The notes: generated by a model from the letters alone, not told the origin. A DNA stretch of 64,000 nt from an uncultured Flavobacteriaceae bacterium (GCA_943787365.1 CALSMD010000006.1:261984-325983), one strand, 5' to 3'. Shown: positions 16,559 to 27,185, counted from the stretch's first letter. Program-made: numbers and translations.

Positions 16559-17890
16559 ATGAAAAATGTCATTTTATATGTTCGGGTTTCCACAGACGAA
16601 CAAGCAGACAAAGGGTTTTCACTAAGAGACCAAGAAGAAAAATTACTTAAATACTGTAATGACAACAGGCTAAATATTGTTTCGATTTTTAGAGAAGATT
16701 ATTCTGCCAAAACATTCAACAGGCCTGAGATGAAAAAGCTCATTAGCTATTGCAGAAAAAACCACAAAGACGTTGACGAGCTGTTGTTTGTAAAATGGGA
16801 TCGGTTTTCAAGAAACACAGCAGAGTCTTACAACAAAATCAATCTTTTTCAAGGACTAGGAATCAATGTAAATGCAATCACTCAGCCTTTGGATATGTCC
16901 ATCCCTGAGCAAGGTATCTTATTGGCTGTGTACTTATCAGCTCCCGAGGTAGAAAACCTAAGACGCTCCCAAAACGTGATTGCTGGAACAAGACGAGCAA
17001 TGAAGGAGGGGCGTTATGTGAGTTCTCCACCTAAAGGCTATTCTATGGGCAGAGATGCGTCTAAAAAGCCTGTCTTAGTTCCTAACGATGATGCAGATTA
17101 TATACGAGATGCATTTGAACTAATGTCCTCAAGGATTTATAACCTTAAAGAAGTATTTGGCAGGCTCAAAAAGAAAGGGTTTAAATCCAGCTCAACTGCA
17201 TTTTCAAGAACAATGCGTAATCCTTTGTACTGTGGTAAAGTATATATCAAAGCATATAAAGATGAAAGAGAACAATATGTCGATGGAATCCATGAACCCT
17301 TAATAACAAAAGCTATTTTTGATAAAGTTCAAGAAATTTTAGATGGACGTAAAAAGCAAAAAGGGAAGTCTCACAAAAAAGTAAATCCTAACTTCCCGCT
17401 TCGTGGATTTGTCATGTGTCCAAAATGTGATAAGCCGCTTTCTGCAAGTACCTCAAAAGGGCGTAACAAACCCTACTCCTATTACCACTGCTTTTCTCCA
17501 TGTGATGTTCGTATTAAAAAAGATGATGTTCACTCGTGGTTTAATCATTTTTTAAAATCCATTTCACTAGACCAAAATGCATATAAATTACTCATTGAGC
17601 TTATCAAAGAAGAATTTACGAAAATTGACAAGCAAAATGGAATCGGTCCGAAGCATTATCAGAAGCTCAATAACTTGGAAGAAAAGCAACTTAAAATCCA
17701 AGACTTATACATTGATGGTGATCTTTCAAAAGAGGAGTATCAAAAAGCCAAAATGAGATGCCAAAACCTTATTGATGAGCTAAGAGAAAAAGAAAAGCAG
17801 TTGGAGAAAAAACAAGAAGTTTTTCAGTTGTATAAAAATGGTCTAAAAGGACTTGAAAGTATTGAAAATCAATACATTAAAAGTATTTAG
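16559..17890 (+). CDS. large serine recombinase
   Basis: A 443-residue site-specific recombinase. Resolvase catalytic domain (1-150) with nucleophile Ser11 in YVRVSTDEQ, and the Arg-rich KWDRFSRN motif; recombinase domain (about 165-270, with NPLYCGKVYI); zinc-ribbon region with CPKC (about 283) and YHCFSPC; C-terminal coiled coil (about 370-430) as in large serine integrases. It breaks and rejoins DNA at two short sites through a Ser-linked intermediate. Its stop is 14 bp before the right inverted repeat of the island. The complete domain set suggests an active enzyme. It could insert the island or invert the segment between the repeats. Confidence 0.93.
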   Translation: MKNVILYVRVSTDEQADKGFSLRDQEEKLLKYCNDNRLNIVSIFREDYSAKTFNRPEMKKLISYCRKNHKDVDELLFVKWDRFSRNTAESYNKINLFQGLGINVNAITQPLDMSIPEQGILLAVYLSAPEVENLRRSQNVIAGTRRAMKEGRYVSSPPKGYSMGRDASKKPVLVPNDDADYIRDAFELMSSRIYNLKEVFGRLKKKGFKSSSTAFSRTMRNPLYCGKVYIKAYKDEREQYVDGIHEPLITKAIFDKVQEILDGRKKQKGKSHKKVNPNFPLRGFVMCPKCDKPLSASTSKGRNKPYSYYHCFSPCDVRIKKDDVHSWFNHFLKSISLDQNAYKLLIELIKEEFTKIDKQNGIGPKHYQKLNNLEEKQLKIQDLYIDGDLSKEEYQKAKMRCQNLIDELREKEKQLEKKQEVFQLYKNGLKGLESIENQYIKSI

Positions 17891-17904
17891 ACAACAAAAG
17901 AAGG

Positions 17905-17964
17905 CTAATTGGTTCGATATTTCCTGAAAAATTTCAATTTGAAAATAAAAAAGTTCGAACCGCT
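17905..17964 (-). repeat. right inverted repeat of the serine-recombinase island
   Basis: Reverse complement of the left repeat (10967-11024). The 36-bp core 17905-17940 has one mismatch; the outer part 17951-17964 also matches. It starts 14 bp after the recombinase stop and is followed by 57 bp of unremarkable DNA before the tRNA-Leu terminator. Confidence 0.8.
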
Positions 17965-18021
17965 GATATTAACCCCATTTTGCACAAAATAGCCCATTTT
18001 AACAGAGTAAATCGAAAAAAT

Positions 18022-18058
18022 AAAAAAAGGGATAAATCTAAAAAAGAAGATTTATCCC
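18022..18058 (-). terminator. terminator of the tRNA-Leu gene
   Basis: GGGATAAATCT (18029-18039) pairs perfectly with AGATTTATCCC (18048-18058). The A-run at 18022-18028 gives the U-tract in minus-strand RNA, downstream of the tRNA. Confidence 0.8.
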
Positions 18059-18064
18059 GTTGTG

Positions 18065-18148
18065 TACTGAAGACGGGACTTGAACCCGTACGTCCTAATG
18101 GACATTGGATTTTAAGTCCAACGTGTCTACCAATTCCACCACTTCAGC
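18065..18148 (-). tRNA. tRNA-Leu (anticodon TAA)
   Basis: Minus strand starts GCTGAAGTGGTGGAATTGG and has the anticodon loop TTTAAAA-type region in GGACTTAAAATCC (anticodon TAA), a class II long variable arm, a GGGTTCAAGTCCC T-arm and a 3' CTTCAGT acceptor strand. CCA is not encoded. Confidence 0.93.
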
Positions 18149-18177
18149 ATCTTGGTATATTTTAAAAAAAGTTTCAG

Positions 18178-18240
18178 AGCGAAAGACGAGATTTGAGCTC
18201 CTGCCTGCGGCAGGCAGGCGCGACCTTGGTCGCTCAATAG
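18178..18240 (-). pseudogene. broken tRNA-Gly copy with inserted palindrome
   Basis: 18178-18200 matches the 3' part of the intact tRNA-Gly (18288-18310) with one mismatch. It is then interrupted by the palindrome CCTGCCTGCGGCAGGCAGG (18200-18218), and resumes as CGCGACCTTGGTCGCTC with the middle of the tRNA missing. It cannot fold as a tRNA. It is 48 bp from the intact gene, so it arose by local duplication. Confidence 0.75.
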
Positions 18241-18287
18241 CTCTTTATATAACTGTGCTCTAGTTAAAAACTAATTTAGTTAGCATG

Positions 18288-18359
18288 AGCGAAAGACGAG
18301 ATTTGAACTCGCGACCCCCACCTTGGCAAGGTGATGCTCTACCCCTGAGCTACTTTCGC
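18288..18359 (-). tRNA. tRNA-Gly (anticodon GCC)
   Basis: Minus strand GCGAAAGTAGCTCAGGGGTA with anticodon loop CTTGCCAAG (GCC), T-arm GAGTTCAAATCTC and 3' CTTTCGC acceptor pairing with the 5' GCGAAAG. Confidence 0.95.
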
Positions 18360-18447
18360 ATTTTATTAATGAACGTTCCTCTTCTAAAATAAAAGAGAGG
18401 TGCAAATTTAACACAATTCTTAGAATAGCAAAGTTTTTTTATACATT

Positions 18448-21057
18448 TTATGTGCTTTTCTTTTTGGTCAACATCCGTTTGATTTCATTCAATTTCATCA
18501 AGGCCTCAACAGGTGTTAGGGTGTCAATATCAATCGCCTCTATATCCGTTTTTAAAGCCTCTAACATGGGATCGTCTAAATTGAAAAAGCTCAACTGCAT
18601 CTCCCCCTCCATGTCTTTAACCTTAGCGGTCAACTCATCACTCGAATGAGATTTCTCCAGCTGCTTCAAAATTTGTTTAGAACGGTGTAAAACCTTTGGT
18701 GGCATCCCTGCCATTTTCGCCACATGGATTCCAAAACTGTGGTGACTGCCGCCCTTTACCAAAGTTCGTAAAAACAATACATTGTCTTTCAGTTCTTTTA
18801 CAGATACATTATAATTTTTAATGCGATTAAAGGTTTCGGTCATTTCATTTAACTCGTGGTAATGGGTTGCAAATAAGGTCTTGGCATGAGAAGGATGTTC
18901 ATGAAGGTATTCGCTAATCGCCCACGCAATTGAGATTCCGTCATAAGTGCTCGTCCCACGTCCAATTTCATCCAACAGCACCAAACTTCGCTCCGAGATA
19001 TTATTTAATATCGAAGCGGTTTCGTTCATCTCTACCATGAAAGTGGACTCGCCCATAGATATATTATCACTTGCACCTACTCTGGTAAAAAGTTTGTCAA
19101 TCAACCCAATCCGCGCACTTTGAGCAGGGACAAAACTTCCGATTTGAGCCAGTAATACAATCAACGCCGTTTGACGTAAAATGGCAGACTTTCCAGACAT
19201 ATTAGGTCCCGTAATCATAATAATTTGTTGAGTAGTTCTGTCTAAAAACACATCATTTGCCACATAAGATTCTCCAAGAGGTAATTGCTTTTCAATCACT
19301 GGGTGACGCCCTTGTTTGATGTCCAAATCAAAAGACGCATCAATTTCTGGATAAACATAATTATTTTGTTGTGCCAAATATGCAAAAGCCCCCAAGCAAT
19401 CCAATTGTGCAATCCACTGGGCATTTTGTTGGACTTCTAAAATGTACGAATGCATCCAAGTAACCAGCTCAGAAAACAACGTTTGTTCGATCTCTAAAAT
19501 ACGATCTTCAGCTCCTAATATTTTAGCTTCGTACTCTTTCAGTTCTTCAGTGATATACCGTTCGGCATTGACCAAAGTTTGCTTTCGAATCCAGTTTTCT
19601 GGCACCTTATCTTTATGGGAGTTTCGCACTTCAATATAGTAGCCAAACACGTTGTTGGAAGCAATTTTTAGCGACGTAATCCCAGTCGCTTCACTCTCTC
19701 GTTCCAACATTTTGTCTAAATAGTCCTTTCCAGAAAACGCAATCGCACGTAAACTTTCTAATTCTTCAGAAGCTGAAGACGCAATGCTATTTCCTTTGAG
19801 GATATTTACCGGTGCGTCTTCGTTAAGCGTTGCTTTAATTTTTTCTCGCAACAACTCACAACTTTGAATTTGTTCGCCAATGCGTTTTAGATCGGCATTA
19901 TCACAATTTGACGCCAAGGCTTTGATGGGTATAATGGCTTCTAAAGAGTTTTTCAATTGCACCACTTCTCGTGGATTCACTTTTGCAGTGGCTACTTTTG
20001 AAATCAAGCGTTCCAAATCGCCCACTTGTTTGATATAATTTTGGATTTTTTGAAGCACTTCTTCATGATCCAAAAAGTACTGAACCACTTCGTGACGTGC
20101 TTTGATTTTTTCTTGTGATTTTAACGGCAATGCCAACCACCGCTTTAAAAGGCGTCCACCCATTGGGGATATTGTGTGGTCAATCACATCGATTAAGGTT
20201 ACCGCATTGGCATTGGTAGAATGGTACAACTCTAAATTTCGAATGGTGAATTTATCCATCCAAACATAATCGCCTTCTAAGATGCGTTCAATACTGGTAA
20301 TATGTTGCAGCTTATGGTGTTGGGTTTCTCCCAAATAATGCATGACCGCCCCAGAAGCTATAATCCCTTGCGCCAAAGCTTCAATCCCAAACCCTTTGAG
20401 TGTTTTTGTTTTAAAATGGTTACATAACGTTTCGTTGGCATAGTCTTCTTGAAACACCCAATCTTCTAAGTAAAATGTATGAAAATCAGCACCAAAAGTG
20501 TCGTTAAAAACCGTTCGTTTTTGTTTTTCAATGAGGATTTCACTCGGATTAAAATTTTGAAGTAGTTTTCCTATATATTCAGCAGAGCCTTGTGCGGTGA
20601 GAAATTCACCCGTGGAGACATCTAAAAATGCCACCCCTATTAATTTTCCAAAATAGACGGCTGCTAAAAAATTATTAGATTTTGAGCTTAAAACCTCATC
20701 ATTTAGTGCCACTCCTGGGGTAACGAGTTCCGTAACGCCACGCTTGACAATTGACTTGGTGAGTTTTGGATCTTCCAATTGATCACAAATAGCGACACGT
20801 TCGCCCGCCTTGACAAGTTTGGGCAAATAGGTGTTGAGCGAATGGTGCGGAAATCCTGCTAGTTCGGTTTCATTTTCACTACCAGCACTACGCTTGGTTA
20901 AAATAATATCTAATATTTTAGATGCTTTTACAGCATCACTTCCAAAGGTTTCATAAAAGTCCCCTACTCGAAACAACAACAAGGCATCAGGGTACTTAAC
21001 CTTGATGGCATTGTATTGTTTCATTAAAGGTGTGACTTTTTTTGCTTTTTTTGCCAA
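18448..21057 (-). CDS. mutS: DNA mismatch repair protein MutS
   Basis: An 869-residue protein of the standard MutS length. The mismatch-binding domain holds the FYE motif (VGDFYETFG, about 31-39). The C-terminal ATPase has a P-loop ([15 protein letters not shown], about 612-626) and Walker B ([16 protein letters not shown], about 690-705), followed by a helix-turn-helix dimer region. It recognises mismatches and recruits MutL in the cytoplasm. The upstream gene is a divergent SpoU methyltransferase; downstream lies the tRNA-Gly cluster. Confidence 0.98.
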   Translation of the reverse strand: MAKKAKKVTPLMKQYNAIKVKYPDALLLFRVGDFYETFGSDAVKASKILDIILTKRSAGSENETELAGFPHHSLNTYLPKLVKAGERVAICDQLEDPKLTKSIVKRGVTELVTPGVALNDEVLSSKSNNFLAAVYFGKLIGVAFLDVSTGEFLTAQGSAEYIGKLLQNFNPSEILIEKQKRTVFNDTFGADFHTFYLEDWVFQEDYANETLCNHFKTKTLKGFGIEALAQGIIASGAVMHYLGETQHHKLQHITSIERILEGDYVWMDKFTIRNLELYHSTNANAVTLIDVIDHTISPMGGRLLKRWLALPLKSQEKIKARHEVVQYFLDHEEVLQKIQNYIKQVGDLERLISKVATAKVNPREVVQLKNSLEAIIPIKALASNCDNADLKRIGEQIQSCELLREKIKATLNEDAPVNILKGNSIASSASEELESLRAIAFSGKDYLDKMLERESEATGITSLKIASNNVFGYYIEVRNSHKDKVPENWIRKQTLVNAERYITEELKEYEAKILGAEDRILEIEQTLFSELVTWMHSYILEVQQNAQWIAQLDCLGAFAYLAQQNNYVYPEIDASFDLDIKQGRHPVIEKQLPLGESYVANDVFLDRTTQQIIMITGPNMSGKSAILRQTALIVLLAQIGSFVPAQSARIGLIDKLFTRVGASDNISMGESTFMVEMNETASILNNISERSLVLLDEIGRGTSTYDGISIAWAISEYLHEHPSHAKTLFATHYHELNEMTETFNRIKNYNVSVKELKDNVLFLRTLVKGGSHHSFGIHVAKMAGMPPKVLHRSKQILKQLEKSHSSDELTAKVKDMEGEMQLSFFNLDDPMLEALKTDIEAIDIDTLTPVEALMKLNEIKRMLTKKKST

Positions 21058-21162
21058 TGGATTTTTGATTTTTATACCTTACTTTTGTGAGGAAGTAGGA
21101 ATGCTAAAGTAACTAATTTTAGTCTTTTTATAAAGTCTAAGGTCTCAAGATTTAAAACACGG

Positions 21163-21690
21163 ATGCGAAAGTTAGAAAACAGTGAGTTAGAGCGCTTATC
21201 AGTAGAAGGATTTAAGGCGGTTAAAAAGACCCCTATAATAGTGGTTTTAGACAATATTCGAAGTTTAAATAACATTGGAAGTGTGTTTCGAACCAGTGAT
21301 GCCTTTCGGATTGAAAAAATTTACCTCTGTGGTATTACCGCCACACCGCCACACAAAGACATTCAAAAAACAGCTTTGGGAAGTACGGAGTCTGTAGATT
21401 GGGACTATGCTGCAACTACTTTAGAACTTGTTCAGAAATTACAAGCGGATGGTGTTCAGGTTCTCTCTATTGAGCAAGCAGAAAATGCAACGATGCTTAA
21501 TGAATTTACTCCCAAAACCAGCGAAACCTATGCTTTGGTTTTTGGAAATGAAGTGAAAGGGGTGTCTCAAGACGTGGTGAATTTAAGTGATGCCGTGATT
21601 GAAATTCCGCAATATGGCACCAAACATTCGTTGAATATTTCAGTGAGTTGTGGAGTGGTTTTATGGGATCTGTTTAGTAAATTGAATTAA
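21163..21690 (+). CDS. SpoU/TrmH-family RNA 2'-O-methyltransferase
   Basis: A 175-residue SPOUT methyltransferase. It shows motif 1 (LDNIRSLNNIGSVFRTSDAF, with the conserved Asn/Arg), a motif 2 region (LVFGNEVKGVSQDVV) and motif 3 (IPQYGTKHSLNISVSCGVVLWD), which together form the trefoil-knot SAM site. It methylates a ribose in tRNA or rRNA; the target cannot be told. It has no extra N-terminal RNA-binding domain, as in TrmL-like short members. It converges with folK, sharing a TTAA in which both stop codons interlock. Confidence 0.9.
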   Translation: MRKLENSELERLSVEGFKAVKKTPIIVVLDNIRSLNNIGSVFRTSDAFRIEKIYLCGITATPPHKDIQKTALGSTESVDWDYAATTLELVQKLQADGVQVLSIEQAENATMLNEFTPKTSETYALVFGNEVKGVSQDVVNLSDAVIEIPQYGTKHSLNISVSCGVVLWDLFSKLN

Positions 21691-22826
21691 GCACACATTT
21701 GTTCTAAAATCCAGAGATAATCAACTCTATTTTTAATAAAATCACGGTTTGAAATGTCAATGATTTTAACGTTAAACTCGGGGTGTTTTTGAATAAATTC
21801 CAAATAGCCAGCATTGATTTTATCTAAATAACTCGATTCAATTGTTTGTTCGTAATCACGTCCTCTAAGGCGGATGTTTTCCTGTAAACGTTCAGTGTTT
21901 TGATAGAGGTAAATGTATAAATCAGGTCGTGCAATGTCTTTATAAACTTGATAAAACAATTTTCGATACAACATAAACTCGTCTTCACTCAAAGTAATTT
22001 TAGAAAAAATAAGGGACTTAAATACGTCGTAATCACTCACAATAAAATCTTTGAATAAATCTAACTGCGATAAATCATCTGAAATTTGTTGATAACGGTC
22101 TGCCAAAAAAGACATTTCTAAAGTAAAGGCATAACGGGTCGTATCTTCGTAGAATTTTGGTAAAAAAGGATTGTCTGCAAAACGCTCTAGAATTTTTTTG
22201 GCATTAAAATCATGAGACATCATATGCGTTAAACTTGTTTTTCCTGCACCTATATTGCCTTCAATAGCAATAAAATTATAGTTTGAAAAATCGAATGACT
22301 GCATCGGATTTGTCAATTGATCGTCTAAAGGTGTCAAAAGGCTCTCATCTTCACAGGTTTCGAGCAGTTTACTAATGGTGTTTTTTAATACAGGGTGTTC
22401 AAAGTCGGCGGCGATATCCACTAAAGGTTGCAGTACAAAACGGCGTTCCTGCAGTCTGGGATGTGGCAGCTCTAAACGTTCAGATTTTGAGATCAAACGG
22501 TCATAAAACAACAGGTCTAAATCGATGGTTCGTGAATGGTACTGACCATCGTTGTGTCGGGTTCGACCCAAAGACTGTTCGATGGCTAATAGTTTGTCCA
22601 AGACTTGTGAGGCCTCCAATTGTGTAGATACTTTTAAGGATCCATTTATAAAATCTGCGCCTTCAAAACCTAAAGCTGGAGTTTGATATAATCTTGACAG
22701 TTGATCAATACTCCCAATTTGAGTATGGATTGCATCTACAGCGGACTGAAGGTAAGTTAGTCTGTCACCTGTATTGCTTCCAATGCCAATTAAAACTGTT
22801 TTTGCGTCTGTCATATGATCTAGCAA
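21687..22826 (-). CDS. folK: HPPK (FolK) fused to deoxynucleoside kinase
   Basis: A 379-residue bifunctional protein. Residues about 8-150 are 6-hydroxymethyl-7,8-dihydropterin pyrophosphokinase (LIGIGSNTGDRLTYLQSAV, TIDLDLLFYD, LPHPRLQERRFVLQPL), which makes the folate precursor. Residues about 175-379 are a deoxynucleoside-kinase domain with a P-loop (IAIEGNIGAGKTSLTHMM), DRY and a RLRGRDYEQ lid. The domains join deoxynucleoside salvage with folate/dTMP synthesis in one chain. An alternative start is ATG 22814 (MTDAKTVLIG). This fusion is known in Flavobacteriia, so it is not itself new. Confidence 0.93.
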   Translation of the reverse strand: MLDHMTDAKTVLIGIGSNTGDRLTYLQSAVDAIHTQIGSIDQLSRLYQTPALGFEGADFINGSLKVSTQLEASQVLDKLLAIEQSLGRTRHNDGQYHSRTIDLDLLFYDRLISKSERLELPHPRLQERRFVLQPLVDIAADFEHPVLKNTISKLLETCEDESLLTPLDDQLTNPMQSFDFSNYNFIAIEGNIGAGKTSLTHMMSHDFNAKKILERFADNPFLPKFYEDTTRYAFTLEMSFLADRYQQISDDLSQLDLFKDFIVSDYDVFKSLIFSKITLSEDEFMLYRKLFYQVYKDIARPDLYIYLYQNTERLQENIRLRGRDYEQTIESSYLDKINAGYLEFIQKHPEFNVKIIDISNRDFIKNRVDYLWILEQMCA

Positions 22827-22848
22827 ATTAAGTAAAAGAAAAATTAAT

Positions 22849-23589
22849 ATGATATCTTTACCAAAGTATTTATTGACAATTTACATGACGATTAAAGATA
22901 CGGTTCTCGCACGACGCATTTATTTACTTCTTGGAGTAGTATTTATTACTTCTTTGGTGGTATCGAATTTAATTTTTAAAAAATTCTTTTATTTCTATCC
23001 GATTGAAACGCCCATTTATGGCGTCAAATTGTTTGAAATTTCTGTAGGAATACTCCCTTATCCAATTACATTTCTGATTACCGATTTGATTAGTGAAATT
23101 TACGGCAAACAAAAAGCGAATGAAGTGGTGGTTGGAGGGGTTTTGGCCTCAATCTTTTCAATGGGAATTATTTACATCGCAAATTTAGTGCCCGCAACAG
23201 AGTGGTCACCAGTTTCAGACGGTATGTTTTCGGAAGTGTTTGGCAGTACTTCAATTGCTGTATTGGCAAGTATGCTTGCTTATTTATTTGCTCAATTTAT
23301 TGACATCCAAATTTACCACTTTTGGAAACAGCTCACAAAAGGGAAACACCTTTGGTTACGGAATAACTTCTCTACGTTTTTATCTCAATTTATTGACACT
23401 GCTACCGTACTATTGCTGTTGTGTTTATTTGGTGAAATTGAATGGGAATTGTTTTTAGGACTGCTCTTTGCGGGCGTTACTTTTAAAGTGATTATAGCCG
23501 CACTGGATACACCATTTTTGTACCTCGGCGTATATTGGTTTAGAAAGCGCTTTAAGCTTGAGGTAAATCAAGAATTACAGATTGACTAA
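22849..23589 (+). CDS. queuosine precursor transporter (YhhQ/VUT family)
   Basis: A 246-residue inner-membrane protein with about six transmembrane helices; likely start ATG 22885 (MTIKDTVLARRIYLLLG), since the first 12 residues are weakly conserved in type. YhhQ signatures: ILPYPITFLITDLISEIYGK (about 65-85), QFIDIQIYHFWK and NNFSTFLSQFIDT. Members import queuosine precursors such as preQ1/preQ0. It converges on the next gene with overlapping stop codons. Confidence 0.88.
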   Translation: MISLPKYLLTIYMTIKDTVLARRIYLLLGVVFITSLVVSNLIFKKFFYFYPIETPIYGVKLFEISVGILPYPITFLITDLISEIYGKQKANEVVVGGVLASIFSMGIIYIANLVPATEWSPVSDGMFSEVFGSTSIAVLASMLAYLFAQFIDIQIYHFWKQLTKGKHLWLRNNFSTFLSQFIDTATVLLLLCLFGEIEWELFLGLLFAGVTFKVIIAALDTPFLYLGVYWFRKRFKLEVNQELQID

Positions 23590-24380
23590 GAGATATTTAG
23601 TCCCACAACAAGCCCTTCATTGCTTCGTACATTAAAGACTGTATTGTCCTCAAAAATAAGGTATTGTCCTTTCACTCCTTTTAGGACTCCCGAATACACG
23701 GGTGTTTTTGTAAGGTTCAAACTTTTTGGTTTTTCTGGATAGTTCTGAACAGGGAATTCTAACTTAAGTGTTTTTTGATTGGCTAAAAAATAGGCTTTGG
23801 TTTCCTCTGGGATATAGGGTTCTAAGCGGTGTCGCCAATCTTCTAAATTTTCAACTGGTGCCGTTCCTTTGAGCATCTCACGCCAATTGGTTTTATCGCT
23901 TACATATTTCTTAAGTGCAACTTCGGTAATCCCTGCCAAATAACGGTTTGGAACCTCTACAATTTCTAAGGCTTCTTGTGCCCCTTGATCGATCCAACGT
24001 GTAGGCACTTGGGTTTTACGAGTGACTCCCACTTTCACATTACTGGAGTTTGCCAAATACACAATATGGGGTTGTAGTTGAACGCGTTTTTCATAGTCCA
24101 AATCGCGTTCTTCTTGATCGAGGTGGGCTTTACTTAATTCGGGACGCATGATCCAATCGGCTGCTTGTGGCAATTCGAAAAAACAAGATTTGCAAAAGCC
24201 TTGTCTAAAAATAGGAGCGTCACTGCTGCAATTCAAACATTGGTATTTAACAAAAGAAAGGGTGAGTTTCTTGTTTAATAGTTGGTTCATGTTTAACACC
24301 TCATTTTCTAGCACTAGAAAATATTGAATAGGATTCGAAAACTCCGTTTCCATTTTGGTCAAAACACCTTGATACAGCAT
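23586..24380 (-). CDS. DUF2797 domain-containing protein
   Basis: A 264-residue protein with a zinc-binding Cys cluster (CLNCSSDAPIFRQGFCKSC, about 48-66) and the DUF2797 segment (HIVYLANSSNVKVGVTRKTQ, PTRWIDQGA), which resembles a GIY-YIG-like fold (Y-x-A, K-x-G, T-R). The biological role is not established. It is divergent from the GH3 gene 45 bp away. Confidence 0.85.
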   Translation of the reverse strand: MLYQGVLTKMETEFSNPIQYFLVLENEVLNMNQLLNKKLTLSFVKYQCLNCSSDAPIFRQGFCKSCFFELPQAADWIMRPELSKAHLDQEERDLDYEKRVQLQPHIVYLANSSNVKVGVTRKTQVPTRWIDQGAQEALEIVEVPNRYLAGITEVALKKYVSDKTNWREMLKGTAPVENLEDWRHRLEPYIPEETKAYFLANQKTLKLEFPVQNYPEKPKSLNLTKTPVYSGVLKGVKGQYLIFEDNTVFNVRSNEGLVVGLNIS

Positions 24381-24425
24381 TAGCAGATTTTTATTACATT
24401 TAGCACTGTAAATATATGCATTTAT

Positions 24426-25937
24426 ATGGCAATTCCATTAGTAAATTCTGTGGCATCATGGGTTTTAAAGAAGCGATTTCATCAAATTGATTTGTTTCTA
24501 AAATACCCTCATGAAGTTCAAAATGAACTGCTTATGAATCTTTTGACAACATCAAAAGATACCGAGATTGGAACTACCTATGATTTTAAATCCATTCGAA
24601 ATTACCGCACGTTTTCAGAACGTATTCCTGTTTCGACTTACGAAGATTATCAAAACCTGATCGAACGCTCACGAAAAGGGGAAAAAAATATATTTTGGCC
24701 AAAACCAATCAAGTGGTTTGCAAAATCGAGTGGAACAACCAATGCCAAAAGTAAATTCATCCCTGTGAGTACAGACTCCTTAGAAGATTGTCATTATGCG
24801 GCGAGTAAGGATTTACTGTGTATGTATTTGAATAACAATGAAGACTCTGCACTGTTTAATGGAAAAAATTTACGTTTGGGAGGAAGTAAAGAGCTGTATG
24901 AAGAAAACGGAACTATGTTTGGAGATTTGTCCGCAATTTTGATTCATAATATGCCTTTTTGGGCAGAGTTTAGTAGCACCCCAAGCAACAAAGTTTCTTT
25001 GATGAGTGATTGGGAATATAAAATGCAAGCCATCGTTAATGAAACAGTCAATGAAAATGTGACCAGCCTTGCTGGGGTTCCTTCGTGGATGTTGGTGCTC
25101 CTCAATACTGTTTTAGAAACTTCTGGTAGTAAGACGATTTTGGACGTTTGGCCAAACTTGGAAGTGTACTTTCATGGTGGGGTGAGTTTTCTTCCGTATG
25201 TCGATCAATTTAAATCCATCATTCCTTCAAATTCATTTAAATATTATGAGATATACAATGCTTCCGAAGGCTTTTTTGCCATTCAAGATCGGAACCATTC
25301 TGACGAACTTTTATTGATGTTGGATTACGGTATTTTTTATGAGTTTATCCCAATGAAAACCTATGGAAGTCCTACCGAAAAAATAATTCCTTTATCAGAA
25401 GTTGAAATTGGTGAAAATTATGCCATTATTGTGACGACCAATGCGGGCTTATGGCGCTACAAAATTGGAGATACCGTGACATTTACATCTGTTGCACCGT
25501 ATCGAATCAAAGTGACTGGAAGAACCAAGCATTTTATAAATGTTTTTGGCGAGGAATTGATTATTGAGAATACAGATAAGGCGATAAAAATGGCGACCAA
25601 AAAAACAAAAAGCGAGATTGTCGATTATACAGCTGCGCCAATATTTATGGAAGGAAAGTCTAAAGGCGCTCATGAGTGGATTATTGAATTTAAAACGCCG
25701 CCTAAGGATTTACAGTATTTTGTAGAACTTTTAGACAATTCTTTAAAGGCCTTAAATTCTGATTATGAAGCTAAGCGCTACAACAGCATCACTCTTAGAA
25801 TGCCTAAGATTCATATCGCAAAAGAAGGACTGTTCTATAGGTGGATGAAACAAAACAATAAGTTAGGGGGGCAACATAAAGTGCCTCGCCTTTCAAATTC
25901 TAGACAATTTCTAGAAGAACTCTTAGAAATGAATTAA
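24426..25937 (+). CDS. GH3-family adenylate-forming protein
   Basis: A 503-residue protein of the GH3 (auxin-responsive promoter) family. Visible ANL-superfamily motifs include [20 protein letters not shown] (about 98-117), [11 protein letters not shown] (about 277) and YKIGDTVTF...[18 protein letters not shown] (about 340-380). GH3 enzymes adenylate a carboxylic acid and join it to an amino acid; the bacterial substrate is unknown. It has no co-directional partner; the clpX stop interlocks with its own in a TTAA. Confidence 0.9.
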   Translation: MAIPLVNSVASWVLKKRFHQIDLFLKYPHEVQNELLMNLLTTSKDTEIGTTYDFKSIRNYRTFSERIPVSTYEDYQNLIERSRKGEKNIFWPKPIKWFAKSSGTTNAKSKFIPVSTDSLEDCHYAASKDLLCMYLNNNEDSALFNGKNLRLGGSKELYEENGTMFGDLSAILIHNMPFWAEFSSTPSNKVSLMSDWEYKMQAIVNETVNENVTSLAGVPSWMLVLLNTVLETSGSKTILDVWPNLEVYFHGGVSFLPYVDQFKSIIPSNSFKYYEIYNASEGFFAIQDRNHSDELLLMLDYGIFYEFIPMKTYGSPTEKIIPLSEVEIGENYAIIVTTNAGLWRYKIGDTVTFTSVAPYRIKVTGRTKHFINVFGEELIIENTDKAIKMATKKTKSEIVDYTAAPIFMEGKSKGAHEWIIEFKTPPKDLQYFVELLDNSLKALNSDYEAKRYNSITLRMPKIHIAKEGLFYRWMKQNNKLGGQHKVPRLSNSRQFLEELLEMN

Positions 25938-27166
25938 GAAACGGCTTTCAAACGTTTAATTTGAGTCCGAGTCAAATGTTTTTTGACATAGGCTTCATCA
26001 ACAACCAAAGAAGTTTCATCACTGCTTGGAAGAACAAACATGGCGTCAGTTAAAATTTCTTCACATAAAGATCGTAATCCTCTTGCACCGAGTTTATATT
26101 CAATTGCTTTTTTCACAATAAAATCTAAAGCATCATCTTTAAAAGATAACGCGATATCATCCATTTCAAAAAGCTTTTTGTATTGCTTTACTAGTGCATT
26201 TTTTGGTTCTGTTAAAATCATTCTTAGAGTTTCTTCGTCTAAGGGATTCATGTACGTAAGTACTGGTAACCTTCCAATAATTTCTGGGATGAGTCCAAAA
26301 TCTTTTAAATCTTTTGGCGTGATGTATTGCACTAAATTTTTAGTGTCAATTTGCGCTTCTTCTTGAGTTGCTTTATACCCAATTGAGGACATATTGAGTC
26401 GTTTTGAAATATGACGATCTACGCCATCAAAAGCACCTCCAGCGATGAATAAAATATTTTCTGTGTTGACTTCAATAAATTTTTGATCTGGATGTTTACG
26501 ACCGCCTTTTGGTGGCACATTTACAACCGTTCCTTCTAATAACTTCAAAAGTGCTTGCTGTACCCCTTCGCCAGAAACATCACGAGTAATGGACGGGTTG
26601 TCACTTTTACGAGCAATTTTATCAATTTCATCAATAAAAACGATGCCGCGTTCGGCTTTCTGTTGGTCATAATCAGCAGCTTGTAATAAACGTGTAAGCA
26701 TACTTTCGACATCCTCTCCTACGTAGCCAGCTTCGGTTAATACCGTTGCATCGACAATCGCTAAGGGAACGTTGAGCATTTTTGCGATGGTTTTGGCCAT
26801 CAGGGTTTTCCCGGTTCCTGTTTGGCCTACCATTATAATATTACTTTTCTGTATTTCGATAGCGTCTTCGTTAGACGGTTGTAGCAAACGCTTGTAGTGA
26901 TTATAAACCGCTACAGACATTACTTTTTTGGTCTGTTCTTGCCCAATAATATAGTCGTCTAAGAAGGCTTTGATTTCTTGAGGTTTTTTGAGAATAGCAT
27001 CTGTAGTGAGTCCGCTGTCATTATCTTGTTTAGCTTCTTCAAGGACGATTCCATTGGCTTGTTGGATACAGCGATCGCAAATGTGCGCATCGATTCCCGC
27101 AATAAGCAAGTTGGTGTCTGCTTTTTTCTTGCCACAAAATGAACAGTCTAATTCTTCTTTTGCCAT
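25934..27166 (-). CDS. clpX: ATP-dependent Clp protease ATP-binding subunit ClpX
   Basis: A 410-residue AAA+ unfoldase. N-terminal zinc-binding domain with CSFCGKK and CDRC (residues 9-33), Walker A ([17 protein letters not shown], about 112-128), Walker B ([12 protein letters not shown], about 175), the IGF loop region ([11 protein letters not shown]...). It unfolds tagged proteins and threads them into ClpP. It follows clpP by 19 bp on the same strand, forming the usual clpP-clpX operon downstream of tig. Confidence 0.98.
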   Translation of the reverse strand: MAKEELDCSFCGKKKADTNLLIAGIDAHICDRCIQQANGIVLEEAKQDNDSGLTTDAILKKPQEIKAFLDDYIIGQEQTKKVMSVAVYNHYKRLLQPSNEDAIEIQKSNIIMVGQTGTGKTLMAKTIAKMLNVPLAIVDATVLTEAGYVGEDVESMLTRLLQAADYDQQKAERGIVFIDEIDKIARKSDNPSITRDVSGEGVQQALLKLLEGTVVNVPPKGGRKHPDQKFIEVNTENILFIAGGAFDGVDRHISKRLNMSSIGYKATQEEAQIDTKNLVQYITPKDLKDFGLIPEIIGRLPVLTYMNPLDEETLRMILTEPKNALVKQYKKLFEMDDIALSFKDDALDFIVKKAIEYKLGARGLRSLCEEILTDAMFVLPSSDETSLVVDEAYVKKHLTRTQIKRLKAVS

Positions 27167-27185
27167 AACTGGTTTGAGTTGTTCT

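Noticed and set aside
17905-17960. GGTTCGA sequence as a possible tRNA T-arm
   Set aside because: The stem does not pair and no acceptor or anticodon stem surrounds it; it is part of the inverted repeat.
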